Notes: generated by a model from the sequence alone, not told the origin. A DNA stretch of 64,000 nt from Spirosoma sp. SC4-14 (GCF_037201965.1 NZ_CP147518.1:6627001-6691000); one strand, 5' to 3'; shown: positions 50,479-59,261, counted from the stretch's first letter. A program made the numbers and translations.

Positions 50479-51198
50479 TTATGCTACTGATTCCAGCTCG
50501 GGGTTTGCCTTACGTGGGCGCGTACGCGAACGGTCAGTAGGTTTCAGGCGCAAAAGGATACGTTCCTTAATCCGCATCCAGCGTTCATATAATTTCGATT
50601 CTTTCAGAAAATTCCACTTCTCTGTTTTTTCTTCTTTTTTATGTTCTTCCGGATCATAAAGCATACCCGTACAGAGGCAGTGCTTACGGTTCGTGCGCGT
50701 CAGAATATCGAAGTTAGTACAACTCGAACAACCTTTCCAGAAGGCCTCATCGCCAGGCAGCTCGCTGAGAGTGACCGGATGATATCCCAGATCGGAATTT
50801 ATTTTCATAACGGCCAGGCTCGTGGTTATGCCAATGATTTTCGCATCGGGAAACATTTTCCGCGAAAGTTCGAATGCTTTGGCTTTAATACGAGTAGCAA
50901 TACCGCTTTTCCGATGATCGGGATGAACGATAAGACCAGAGTTAGCGACAAACTTGCCGTGCTCCCATGTTTCGATATAACAAAACCCAACCCAATCGCC
51001 GGAAAGCGTCAGGGCAATAATGGCTTTGCCTTCGAGCATTTTTTCCATGACATAGATGGGCGAGCGTTTGGCAATGCCTGTGCCTCGTGCTTTCGCACTC
51101 TCTTCCATTTCATGGCAAATTGTTTCGGCCAACCGCAAATGATTTTCGTTGGCAACCTGAACAATGTATTGATCGTTTACTATTTCGGGCGTAATCAT
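50479..51198 (-). CDS. GNAT acetyltransferase, NAGS-like type
   Basis: A 239-residue acetyltransferase. The GNAT core (about 10-150) has VGFCYIETWEHGKFVANSGLIV, the acetyl-CoA loop HPDHRKSGIATRIK, and ITTSLAVMKINSDLGYHPV. A cysteine-rich tail follows: FWKGCSSCTNFDIL and HCLCTGMLYDP. This full pattern is that of the acetyltransferase found beside argininosuccinate synthase in Bacteroides-type arginine clusters, where it is thought to supply N-acetylglutamate. Here no arg gene is adjacent. The basic C-terminal tail (about 200-239) is longer than usual. The ATG at 51198 was chosen over the TTG at 51228. Confidence 0.85.
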   Translation of the reverse strand: MITPEIVNDQYIVQVANENHLRLAETICHEMEESAKARGTGIAKRSPIYVMEKMLEGKAIIALTLSGDWVGFCYIETWEHGKFVANSGLIVHPDHRKSGIATRIKAKAFELSRKMFPDAKIIGITTSLAVMKINSDLGYHPVTLSELPGDEAFWKGCSSCTNFDILTRTNRKHCLCTGMLYDPEEHKKEEKTEKWNFLKESKLYERWMRIKERILLRLKPTDRSRTRPRKANPELESVA

Positions 51199-51706
51199 CG
51201 TCGTTAAAAGGCGGTCAGTAAACCGCAAACGGAGACGGCGTAATCCGTACAGGTTTGTTAAGATGAATAAAACGAGAAAAAAGGCGGAAAAGGTTTACCA
51301 CATAGGCAAACAAAGTGATATGGTCCTTTCGGACCTAGACCGAAATGGCGTAGTATGGAAGAAGGTCGGTATGTAAACGAGCTTTGCCATCGGTGTTATG
51401 CTGAAAAAGCGAACAATGTTAGATAGATTATCCGGCTCTTGCAATAGTATAACGGTTTTTTTTTAGGATAGTTCGGGAACGGCCAAAACATTGTTCATAC
51501 TCACTCGAAAAAGAACGTGTTTTCGCGGAAAAATCAATATTAATGTTTCAGCATAAGTGCTCTACTACAACAACCAATGGCAATAAAAAGAATGGCCACA
51601 TGGCTTAAATACAAAAATTTCTATGCCCAAAAATGGCTTTATAACTTTCTTACTCGCAAGTTCAATATTTGATGATTAGCTTGCAGTTCTACCGACCGTA
51701 CAGCGT
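51199..51706. other. Intergenic region with nested inverted repeats
   Basis: About 510 bases between divergent genes. TTATGCTGAAA (51396-51406) is complementary to 51546-51556, and inside it GAACAATGTT (51411-51420) is complementary to 51487-51496. GGTCC/GGACC forms a small hairpin at about 51321-51334. A nine-T run lies at about 51457-51465. The nested arms could fold a transcript of about 160 bases. No open reading frame is convincing. Confidence 0.4.
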
Positions 51707-52519
51707 ATGTTACAACTTCGCAAATCGCTCTACCGCATTCTTGAGATTTCGGCAGGAAAACGCCGGGGTATAAGTTTTATTTTCAATTTAGTGCTTATTA
51801 GCATTATTACGCTCAATGCCATTGCTATTGTGCTCCATACCGTGCCAGAGTATAATCAACGATTTGCGCGGTTGTTCTACGATTTCGAGCTCTTTTCCGT
51901 CATATTCTTCACAATCGAATATATACTCCGGCTATGGGTTTGTGTTGAAAATGACAAATACCGGCACTGGTTCTGGGGACGGGTTCGGTATATGGTTTCG
52001 GGCTCGGCGTTGATCGATTTTCTGGCCATTTTTCCTTTCTATTTCTCGCTGTTTGCCACCGATCTGGCCATTGTTCGGATTCTGCGACTATTCCGAATTT
52101 TCCGTCTGTTCCGAATTTCGCGCTATTCGCACGCGTTCCGCCTGATCCAGAGCGTGGTCGCCGAAAAAAAAGAAGAACTCGTTCTCAGCACAATACTGGT
52201 CATTTTTATGCTCATCATTGTGTCTAGTGTCATGTATTATGTAGAGCATCCGGCTCAGCCCGACAAGTTTTCGAGTATTCCGGCAACGATGTGGTGGGGT
52301 GTTTCGGCCATGACCACCGTTGGCTATGGCGATATTCATCCGATAACCCCGCTGGGTAAATTGTTAGGCGGTATTGCGGCCATTATGGGTATTGGCTTGT
52401 TTGCTCTCCCGACCGGTATTCTGGTATCGGGCTTCAATGAGCACATTCGGGTACAGAAAAAACCGAAGATAACCTATTGCCCTCATTGCGGTAAAGAGAT
52501 TTCAGCGTCTCCGAATTAA
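51707..52519 (+). CDS. Voltage-gated-type potassium channel (six helices)
   Basis: A 270-residue ion channel with an S1-S4 sensor and a pore. S4 is the arginine-repeat helix AIVRILRLFRIFRLFRISRYS (about 127-147). The selectivity filter TVGYGD is residues 204-209, flanked by a pore helix (PATMWWGVSAMT) and the S6 helix ending FALPTGILVSGF. The C-terminal tail YCPHCGKEIS is a short zinc-ribbon-like end. This is the KvAP-like/Kch class of bacterial channels, selective for potassium. The gene stands alone; its promoter lies in the preceding structured region. Confidence 0.95.
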   Translation: MLQLRKSLYRILEISAGKRRGISFIFNLVLISIITLNAIAIVLHTVPEYNQRFARLFYDFELFSVIFFTIEYILRLWVCVENDKYRHWFWGRVRYMVSGSALIDFLAIFPFYFSLFATDLAIVRILRLFRIFRLFRISRYSHAFRLIQSVVAEKKEELVLSTILVIFMLIIVSSVMYYVEHPAQPDKFSSIPATMWWGVSAMTTVGYGDIHPITPLGKLLGGIAAIMGIGLFALPTGILVSGFNEHIRVQKKPKITYCPHCGKEISASPN

Positions 52520-52691
52520 TTAGGATACTAGCTACAGAAAGTTGTATGTAAGAATAGTTAGTGATTTGGGCTTAGCAGGGCTAGTTGTCGGGGCTAGTAT
52601 TCACTACGTTCAAGGGGAATCGGGTCTCTGTCCGGCATACATCTGACTATAGTCTGAGAGTATGATTGAACGCAAACAGATTCTAAAACTT

Positions 52692-53978
52692 TCATTTGTA
52701 TTTTTCCAGTGCTTTCAATGCTGCCGGATAGCGTTCCAGTTGCTGGAAGGCCCACAGCGATTCGATTGTTGATTCGGCTCCCGAATTCGGATTCACCTTT
52801 TTGGGCGACAAAATTCCGTCGTAGCCTCGGCCGGTTGCTGGATCGTAAATAGGTGTTTTTGCCGCATTTTTACCCAAAAACCAGCTCGCCAGCCGACCTG
52901 CCATATCGGCATATTTAAGGTCACGGGTCTGCTCATAGGCTTCCAGAGCGGCCGAAATCATTGGGCGAATACCGTAGGCAATTTGCGGAAACTGTCCCCG
53001 TTTAAACAACCGTCGTTCATTGCCAACCTGCTTCAGTTCAAATGATTCCATATACCCCTGCCGAATGAGATACGGATAAAACAGGTTAATTTCCTGCCGG
53101 GCCACGGCCTGCCATTCGGGCTTGTTGAGCAGTTTACCAGCCCGCTGTAGCGCATACGACTGGTCGGCAGCATAGGCATGCCAGTAGTTTTCGAAACTCA
53201 GGATAGCGCCGTAGGGAAACTGGCCTGGCCCGCCAAAACGCATTGCCACAATACCGTTTCCTAACTGTTCAATCAGTTTGAGCACGTTCGAATCTGGCTT
53301 TTGCAAATAACTATTCAGCAAACCCAGCAACATGATAGCCGCCTGGTCGGACCCCGAGCCAAATGGCAGCCAGGTTGGCACCTGCACTCCTCTTATGGTT
53401 GTATAGGTTGCAGGCTTTGCGCCAAAATCCCGTAGCATTACGGCCAATAGCTTCTCATTGGCTTTGCCAATCCGCTCAGCCAGCAGCGAGTTATGCTTTA
53501 AAAAATACGGGTGGGCTTCGGTCAGGAACCAGAACGCTCGCCACGACCAGAAATTGGCACTGGCAATGCTGGTTCTGAATGTTTTATTGATGGTCCGTTG
53601 TGGCCACAGAAAATTATAATAATAGCCCGCCACCGAATCGGGCGATGTTGCCTGAAGCTGTAGCACAAACTCCGTCATTTTCTGTAGTTTGAGTTGCTTG
53701 TCCTGATCGGCCGATAAGTCTGGTTCATGCAACAGAAACATAGCCGCCCGCGACACATCATCTACGCAGGTAAACCCTTCATCGAAGTCGCTGATCACCC
53801 TATAATCGGGTGCTTCGCAGTAGATGTATATGGTTCCGACCTCAACTCCGTTTTCCAGGGTAACATTTTGGTAGAGGTGATTGAAATGAGCCAGATTAAC
53901 ATACCGCTTCTGAATTGGCGGTTGAGCCCAAAGCGTTTCACCAACCAACGAAAGCAGAATAAATATCAACAATCGCAT
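52692..53978 (-). CDS. Secreted six-hairpin glycosidase-like protein
   Basis: A 428-residue exported protein (signal LLSLVGETLWAQ) with the repeated helical-hairpin texture of alpha/alpha toroid glycosidases: RTSIASANFWSWRAFWFLTEAHPYF, ENYWHAYAADQSYALQRAGKLL, IAYGIRPMISAALEAYEQTRDLKYADMAGRLASWFLG and AESTIESLWAFQQLERYP. An N-terminal CVDDVSRAAMFLL segment contains candidate acidic residues. I cannot place it in a CAZy family. It is the last gene of the ABC importer unit (10 bases from the permease), so it may trim the substrate before import. The 172-base gap on its far side is empty. Confidence 0.65.
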   Translation of the reverse strand: MRLLIFILLSLVGETLWAQPPIQKRYVNLAHFNHLYQNVTLENGVEVGTIYIYCEAPDYRVISDFDEGFTCVDDVSRAAMFLLHEPDLSADQDKQLKLQKMTEFVLQLQATSPDSVAGYYYNFLWPQRTINKTFRTSIASANFWSWRAFWFLTEAHPYFLKHNSLLAERIGKANEKLLAVMLRDFGAKPATYTTIRGVQVPTWLPFGSGSDQAAIMLLGLLNSYLQKPDSNVLKLIEQLGNGIVAMRFGGPGQFPYGAILSFENYWHAYAADQSYALQRAGKLLNKPEWQAVARQEINLFYPYLIRQGYMESFELKQVGNERRLFKRGQFPQIAYGIRPMISAALEAYEQTRDLKYADMAGRLASWFLGKNAAKTPIYDPATGRGYDGILSPKKVNPNSGAESTIESLWAFQQLERYPAALKALEKYK

Positions 53979-53988
53979 AGGTTGCAGC

Positions 53989-54798
53989 TTAGTCTTTCAA
54001 ACCCGAAGACGCCATGCTTCGAATAAAGTGTTTCTGAAAAAACAGATATAATAGCACGATTGGTATAGCCAGAATAACAGCAGCGGCAATTTTAACCCCC
54101 AATTGTCCTTCGGCCCGACCTCCTACCGAAAACAACGTTACCAACTGGGGCATTGTCATAGTAGATTCGTTTCGGATAACAATCAATGGCCAGAGCGCTT
54201 CGTTCCACAAACCCATAAATGTCAGAATGGTAATGGTCAGAACGGTAGGCAGGCAGTTGGGTATGAGTATCTGAAAAATAATTCTCAGCTCACCAGCGCC
54301 ATCCATTCGGGCCGCATCGATTAGCGCTTGTGGCAATGCCTGAAAGGCCTGCCGAAACAACAGAACCGACAACGAATTAAGCGCAAAGGGAACGATGAGC
54401 GCCAGGTAGGTATCGATCCAGCCAAACTTTACGATAGTAATGTAGTTAGGAATCAGTGTAATCTGGAAAGGCAGCGTCATGGTGAAAATAATCAGGTAAA
54501 AAATCAGATTTCGCCCAAAAAATTCAAGACGCGCCAGCGCATAGCCAACCATCGCGCCCGATATAAGCACCAGGCCAGTGGTCAGTATGGCAACCAGCGA
54601 ACTGTTCAGAAACGCCCGGTCGAGCGGAATTTTCGTAAAAACGGTTACGTAGTTCTCCCACGTAAAACCAACCGGCCACAACAACACGTCGCCGAGCCCA
54701 CTTTCTGACGACAGCGATGCGCTTACCATCCAGATAAATGGATAAACAAACGACAATGCCGCCAGCGAAAGCAGTAGGTAGCGTAGTAGAGCGTTCAT
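53989..54798 (-). CDS. Sugar ABC transporter permease, MalG/UgpE type
   Basis: A 269-residue inner-membrane permease with six helices. The EAA loop reads AFQALPQALIDAARMDGAGELRIIFQILIPNC, matching the MalG class (group 2). The N-terminus FVYPFIWMVSASL and the end QKHFIRSMASSGLKD (-G-[AS]-[VL]K[DG]-like terminus) are typical. It pairs with the MalF-type permease encoded just upstream. No ATP-binding subunit lies in the operon. Sugar ABC importers are uncommon in Bacteroidota. Confidence 0.93.
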   Translation of the reverse strand: MNALLRYLLLSLAALSFVYPFIWMVSASLSSESGLGDVLLWPVGFTWENYVTVFTKIPLDRAFLNSSLVAILTTGLVLISGAMVGYALARLEFFGRNLIFYLIIFTMTLPFQITLIPNYITIVKFGWIDTYLALIVPFALNSLSVLLFRQAFQALPQALIDAARMDGAGELRIIFQILIPNCLPTVLTITILTFMGLWNEALWPLIVIRNESTMTMPQLVTLFSVGGRAEGQLGVKIAAAVILAIPIVLLYLFFQKHFIRSMASSGLKD

Positions 54799-54820
54799 GG
54801 GGAGTCGGTTTATGATTTTC

Positions 54821-54879
54821 GGTTTACGGTTGCTCTGCCTATTGGCTTACATCCTTCTCGTGCGGAGCAACCGTAAACC
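54821..54879 (-). terminator. 15-bp hairpin between the two permease genes
   Basis: GGTTTACGGTTGCTC (54821-54835) pairs perfectly with 54865-54879. Being inside an operon it may set relative expression or stabilise the upstream message. Confidence 0.5.
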
Positions 54880-54882
54880 AAC

Positions 54883-55734
54883 TCACACTTCCTGTTCAAC
54901 ATATCGGCGCTGAATGATTACGACAAACAAAATAATGAGAGCAAAACAAAAACCCAGCGTAGCCGAATAGCCCATGTGGTAGTATTGAAATGCCTGTTTA
55001 TAAATGTACATCACGGCCGAAAGGGTTGTGTTCATTGGCCCTCCTTCGGTCATAATATATGGTTCCACAAAAAGCGAAAACCCACCGATTGTAGAGAGAA
55101 CAACCACCGTAAAAATAGTGGGATTGATCATCGGGAAGGTTATGTATCGAAACTGTTGCCAGCGGGTAGCCCCTTCCAGCTCAGCGGCTTCGTAGTATTG
55201 TATGGGTACCGATTGCAGCCCAACCAGAAACAGAATAGTATATAATCCGACGTTTTTCCAGGTAGCCATTACCGCAATCGAGTACATGGCTATGTCGGGA
55301 TCATCGAGCCAGGCTATCCGTCCCAGCGCCAGAGCAGTAAGCATCCGGTTCAGCACTCCCGAGTTGAAACTTAACAGTTGCTGCCATAAAATTGTAACGA
55401 CAACGCCCGAAATAATAACAGGCAGAAAAAACGCTGCCCGAAAAAACGCAACTCCCCGAATAGTTCGGTTTAGCAATTCGGCCAATGTAAGAGCAATTGC
55501 AATTTGCAGCGGAATATGCACCATCAAAAACCGAAGAGTATTCCAAACCGCCTGCCAGAACAACCGATCATTCAGCAGGTGCTCATAGTTAGCAAGCCCT
55601 ACATATTGCATCGGCGAAATGATGTTCCAGCGATGAAACGTCAGCACAATTGAAAAAACTACCGGAAACGCTACAAACACTAAAAAGTGCAAAATGTAGG
55701 GCGAAACAAGCAGATAAGGTGTCCACTTTTTCAT
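54883..55734 (-). CDS. Sugar ABC transporter permease, MalF/UgpA type
   Basis: A 283-residue six-helix permease. The start WTPYLLVSPYILHFLVFVAFPVVFSIVLTFHRW is characteristic of the UgpA/MalF class, and the EAA loop reads YYEAAELEGATRWQQFRYITFPMINPT. It forms a heterodimer with the MalG-type partner encoded next. The substrate-binding lipoprotein gene lies 51 bases upstream, across a perfect hairpin. Confidence 0.93.
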   Translation of the reverse strand: MKKWTPYLLVSPYILHFLVFVAFPVVFSIVLTFHRWNIISPMQYVGLANYEHLLNDRLFWQAVWNTLRFLMVHIPLQIAIALTLAELLNRTIRGVAFFRAAFFLPVIISGVVVTILWQQLLSFNSGVLNRMLTALALGRIAWLDDPDIAMYSIAVMATWKNVGLYTILFLVGLQSVPIQYYEAAELEGATRWQQFRYITFPMINPTIFTVVVLSTIGGFSLFVEPYIMTEGGPMNTTLSAVMYIYKQAFQYYHMGYSATLGFCFALIILFVVIIQRRYVEQEV

Positions 55735-55750
55735 AAAGAGTGAAAGAGCG

Positions 55751-55798
55751 AAAGAGTGAATGAGCTCTGCTTTATAAGAGTTCGCTCATTCACTCTTT
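55751..55798 (-). terminator. 15-bp hairpin after the binding-protein gene
   Basis: AAAGAGTGAATGAGC (55751-55765) pairs perfectly with 55784-55798, overlapping the stop codon of the binding-protein gene. Such a hairpin commonly keeps the binding protein in excess over the permeases. Confidence 0.55.
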
Positions 55799-57102
55799 AA
55801 TAATACGTTTACCGCTTTGGCGGCATCGTGGATGGCCGCTTCGGGCGTTTTTTTGTTGAATATGACACAGGCTTCGTACTCCTGGGAGATAATATCGAAT
55901 ACTTCCACAATCAGTTCGCAGTTATCTACACCTTTGATATAGCGCGTCTGTTGCGCAAATGGCTTCAACCGTGGATTCCTGGCCAGAAAACCAGCAAAAT
56001 AAGGATCGGTATCAATTTCTTTCCGACGCGGAAACTGCCCTGTCAGCTCCATCAGCCGTAAGTCGCCAGATTTGTCGACCAGTGTTTTCACAAACTCCCA
56101 GGCAAGCTGCGGATTGGGGCAGGTGTTGAAAATGACAATATTTTTCGGATCGCCATAGGTATAAACAGGTCCTGTATGATTGCCGGGAACAGGCATACTG
56201 TATATACCATATTCGAAACCCGGATCTTTAAATTTATCGAGAAACTCAACGGTCCAGGGGCCCGTAAACTGGGTAGCAATACGCTGCGCCAGAAATGGGT
56301 CGCGGGTAGCCGACAGGCGTTCTTTGGCAAAATAGTCGTTTTTGTAGAGTGTTTGCAAAAACCGGAACACCTCAATGGCATATTGATTGTCGAAAGCGGC
56401 CTCCATTGTTCCATCGGCAGTCTTTTTAATTAATGGAGCACCGTTCGAAGCGGCCAGATAGAGCGGATAAAAGTTAAACAACCGCTGATACCAGATTGCC
56501 TTCACTTCGGTATAGCCGAGCCATTGATCAACATAGCCGTCACCATTTTTGTCCTGCTTAAACTCTTGGCCCGCTTTCAGGTAATCGGCATAAACATAGG
56601 GTGGAGTTGGTGTATGCCACTGCTGGAGAGAGCGTGTGTTGCAGAATAGCATAATCGGATTCACTTTCCACGGCACCTGATAAATATGCCCATCCGACGA
56701 TGTAATTTCCCGGACTACAGCACTATCGCAACGCAACTTTATAAAATCCAGAAAGCCATCCAGCGTATCCAGCGGTATCAGCACACCTGCTTTGGCATAC
56801 ATTTCCACATTTCCCTGCCACATATTGGCATAAATATCGGGCGTGGTTTTACCAACTACCGACGCCAGAATAATCTCTTCGCTCGACTGCCCTTCGGGAA
56901 TTGGCTGATACCGCAACGGTTTGCCAGGGTGCTGCTTTTGCCAGCGAGTTGTAAACTCCTTTGCAAATGTGATCTCCCCGGCGTTGTTCGAACACCAGAA
57001 TGTTAGCGGACGGTCCGAATCAACCTTATGGGTGCATCCAACAAGAAGAAGACACCAAAGGCCCAGTTGATAACCACGTATTATTTTCCAATCCAGGCGC
57101 AT
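55786..57102 (-). CDS. Sugar-binding lipoprotein of an ABC importer (family 1)
   Basis: A 438-residue extracellular solute-binding protein with a lipoprotein signal (LGLWCLLLVGCTHK). Family 1 features include LTFWCSNNAGEITFAKEFTTRW, TPDIYANMWQGNVEMYAKAGVLIPLD, a calcium-binding-like DKNGDGYVDQW loop, and FTGPWTVEFLDKF. The ATG at 57102 places the lipobox Cys at 23; an upstream start adds 18 residues before the signal. It is the first gene of a minus-strand operon: binding protein, two permeases, glycosidase-like protein. The substrate is probably an oligosaccharide or a glycerophosphodiester-like molecule. Confidence 0.92.
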   Translation of the reverse strand: MRLDWKIIRGYQLGLWCLLLVGCTHKVDSDRPLTFWCSNNAGEITFAKEFTTRWQKQHPGKPLRYQPIPEGQSSEEIILASVVGKTTPDIYANMWQGNVEMYAKAGVLIPLDTLDGFLDFIKLRCDSAVVREITSSDGHIYQVPWKVNPIMLFCNTRSLQQWHTPTPPYVYADYLKAGQEFKQDKNGDGYVDQWLGYTEVKAIWYQRLFNFYPLYLAASNGAPLIKKTADGTMEAAFDNQYAIEVFRFLQTLYKNDYFAKERLSATRDPFLAQRIATQFTGPWTVEFLDKFKDPGFEYGIYSMPVPGNHTGPVYTYGDPKNIVIFNTCPNPQLAWEFVKTLVDKSGDLRLMELTGQFPRRKEIDTDPYFAGFLARNPRLKPFAQQTRYIKGVDNCELIVEVFDIISQEYEACVIFNKKTPEAAIHDAAKAVNVLLKSE

Positions 57103-57272
57103 AGACCCGTAATAATACAGACAAATCCACAAATAATCGTACGAACATCCAAACAAATTGCTTTTTATACCTATCCGTTTGTCTTCGATAAGATACTTAT
57201 CTGAGAAGTGCGGGTCGTTCGTGTTGGGGCACTCTACTTTCGAAGATATAAGTACCCCGACCGAAATCGCCG

Positions 57273-57303
57273 TTTGAAATCCGCCCCGACCTTGCTAACT
57301 TTG
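57273..57303 (+). promoter_or_regulatory. Promoter of dnaX, adjoining the start codon
   Basis: TTTG (57273-57276) and TAACTTTG (57296-57303) are separated by 19 bases, an exact Bacteroidota -33/-7 pair. The -7 element ends three bases before the ATG at 57307, so the transcript would start at or near the start codon (leaderless). Confidence 0.65.
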
Positions 57304-57306
57304 AGT

Positions 57307-59205
57307 ATGGAAAATTTCGTGGTCTCGGCCCGCAAGTACCGTCCTGCTACCTTCGACACGGTTGTTGGGCAGGAGCATATTACTACCACACTTCAGAACG
57401 CTATCAAGACCAACCATTTAGCGTCGGCGTTTTTGTTTTGTGGACCGCGAGGAGTTGGTAAAACAACCTGCGCCCGAATTCTGGCCAAGACAATCAATTG
57501 CCAAAACCTGACCGCCGAAGGCGAAGCCTGCGACACCTGCGAATCGTGTGTGAGCTTCAATCAGAGTGCGTCATTTAATATTCATGAGCTGGATGCAGCT
57601 TCGAACAACTCCGTTGAAGATATCCGGAACCTGATCGATCAGGTCCGCTATCCGCCCCAGTCAGGAAAATACAAGATCTATATCATCGATGAGGTTCATA
57701 TGCTCTCGTCGGCGGCTTTCAATGCGTTTCTAAAAACGCTGGAAGAACCCCCCTCCTACGCGATTTTCATTCTGGCAACTACAGAAAAACACAAAATCCT
57801 GCCAACAATTCTGTCGCGTTGCCAGATCTTCGATTTTAACCGGATTCAGCCGCAACACATCGCCACTCACCTGGCCAAAATTGCCGAAAAAGAAGGCATA
57901 ACGGCCGAATCGGAAGCGCTGGACCTGATTGCTCAGAAAGCCGATGGCGGGCTAAGGGATGCCTTGTCGATGTTCGACCTGAATGTTACGTTTGCTACCG
58001 ACCGGATCATTCGCTACAAGGAAGTGCTCGATAATCTGCACATCCTCGATTACGACTATTATTTTAAACTGACCGATTTGCTGCTGGCAGGCAACCTACC
58101 GCAAAGCCTGCTCACGATCGACGAAATCCTGCGTAAAGGATTCGATGGCCATCAGTTTGTGGTGGGCCTATGCCGCCACTTCCGCGATCTGCTGGTTTGT
58201 AAAGATGCGGCAACCGTGCAACTGCTACAGGTAACCGAAAACGTACGGCGGCAATACCTCGATCAATCAGCGCGGGCACCAATGTCGTTCCTGCTGTCGG
58301 CACTTAGCCTGGGCGGCCAGTGCGACATGAACTACAAACAGGCTAAGGACCAGCGGCTGCATATAGAACTGTGGCAGATGAAACTGGCTAACCTCCGCAA
58401 TCTGCTCAACTGGGAAAGTTTGCCAGAGTTGCCACTTAATGGCTCCCCACATGGAGATCGACCTACAGGTAACCAGCCGGTAGACGAAAAAAAAAACGCC
58501 AGTCGCCCAGCCAGCGAACAGCCGTCAGCCCGTAGTGGTAGCCAGCTAACAGAAAGTCAGCCGCTCACCAGCGAACCTGTTAATCAGTATCAGGCCGAAA
58601 AAACCGTTTCTAACACAAACGGAGCTTTGCCAAACGGGGCTGTTCATCGGAATGGTACGGCGGCTACAGTTTTAGCTCCTACCGGGGTTTCTACAACACC
58701 GCCCAAACCGCCCATTCCCCCACCAACACGTCCGGCCAATAGCCGTCTGCGCCCTACGGTTCCGCTGGTTAGCAGTGCGGCACAGGCAGCAGTAGCAACT
58801 ACCGAAGAGGTTGTAGTTGCTGCGCCCGTTCGCGTTGACAAACCGTTTAGCTTCGATGATCTACAGGATGCCTGGTCGACATTTGCCCGGCTTCGTAAAC
58901 AACAGAATGACATTACGTCGGAACAAGTTGTCCTGAATCGGGAGTTAACCCTTAACGGCACCACCGTTCACTTAACACTCGACAACACGTTGCAAGTCGA
59001 TTTTCTGACCGAACTCAAACCCGATTTGCTGGGCTATCTACGCAAAGAGCTTCAGAACAGCCAGATTCAGATCGAACACAAAGTGGTGATTCAGGAAGTG
59101 AAGAAAATGATTTATAGCTCGCTCGATAAATTCAACTACATGGCCGAAAAAAATCCGGCCCTGCACGAGCTACGAAGGGTATTGAATCTGGAAGTTGACT
59201 ATTAG
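57307..59205 (+). CDS. dnaX: DNA polymerase III subunit gamma/tau
   Basis: Clamp-loader ATPase of the replicase. The 632-residue product starts MENFVVSARKYRP; longer in-frame starts upstream overlap the promoter and are unlikely. The AAA+ domain (about 1-365) has Walker A GPRGVGKTT (46-54), a four-cysteine zinc module (Cys65, 75, 78, 81), and Walker B IIDEVHMLS. A proline- and serine-rich linker (about 395-545) follows, then a C-terminal domain (about 545-632, FDDLQDAWSTFARLRKQQ ... EVKKMIYSSLDKF) typical of Bacteroidota DnaX. Ten consecutive As (58487-58496) open the linker, where slippage would yield a shorter gamma-like form. Confidence 0.97.
   Translation: MENFVVSARKYRPATFDTVVGQEHITTTLQNAIKTNHLASAFLFCGPRGVGKTTCARILAKTINCQNLTAEGEACDTCESCVSFNQSASFNIHELDAASNNSVEDIRNLIDQVRYPPQSGKYKIYIIDEVHMLSSAAFNAFLKTLEEPPSYAIFILATTEKHKILPTILSRCQIFDFNRIQPQHIATHLAKIAEKEGITAESEALDLIAQKADGGLRDALSMFDLNVTFATDRIIRYKEVLDNLHILDYDYYFKLTDLLLAGNLPQSLLTIDEILRKGFDGHQFVVGLCRHFRDLLVCKDAATVQLLQVTENVRRQYLDQSARAPMSFLLSALSLGGQCDMNYKQAKDQRLHIELWQMKLANLRNLLNWESLPELPLNGSPHGDRPTGNQPVDEKKNASRPASEQPSARSGSQLTESQPLTSEPVNQYQAEKTVSNTNGALPNGAVHRNGTAATVLAPTGVSTTPPKPPIPPPTRPANSRLRPTVPLVSSAAQAAVATTEEVVVAAPVRVDKPFSFDDLQDAWSTFARLRKQQNDITSEQVVLNRELTLNGTTVHLTLDNTLQVDFLTELKPDLLGYLRKELQNSQIQIEHKVVIQEVKKMIYSSLDKFNYMAEKNPALHELRRVLNLEVDY
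58487..58496 (+). promoter_or_regulatory. A10 slippage site in dnaX
   Basis: In frame the tract reads GAA AAA AAA AAC (E394-K-K-N). Slipping by one base in either direction leads to an early stop: the -1 frame ends after residue 409 (CGC CAG ... CCG TAG) and the +1 frame after residue 413 (ACG CCA ... AGC TAA). Both products would keep the AAA+ domains and lose the linker and tau-type C-terminus. Thermus dnaX uses an A9 tract in this way by transcriptional slippage. Use here is inference. Confidence 0.55.
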
Positions 59206-59241
59206 GGATTTTAACAATCTTTTCAATCTTGTTAAAATCCC
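59205..59241. terminator. Terminator between dnaX and the TPR gene
   Basis: GGGATTTTAACAA (59205-59217) pairs perfectly with 59229-59241 around an 11-base loop, starting at the last base of the dnaX stop codon and lying 20 bases beyond the convergent TPR gene stop. Confidence 0.8.
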
Positions 59242-59261
59242 GCTTCTGACTAATTCTGACA

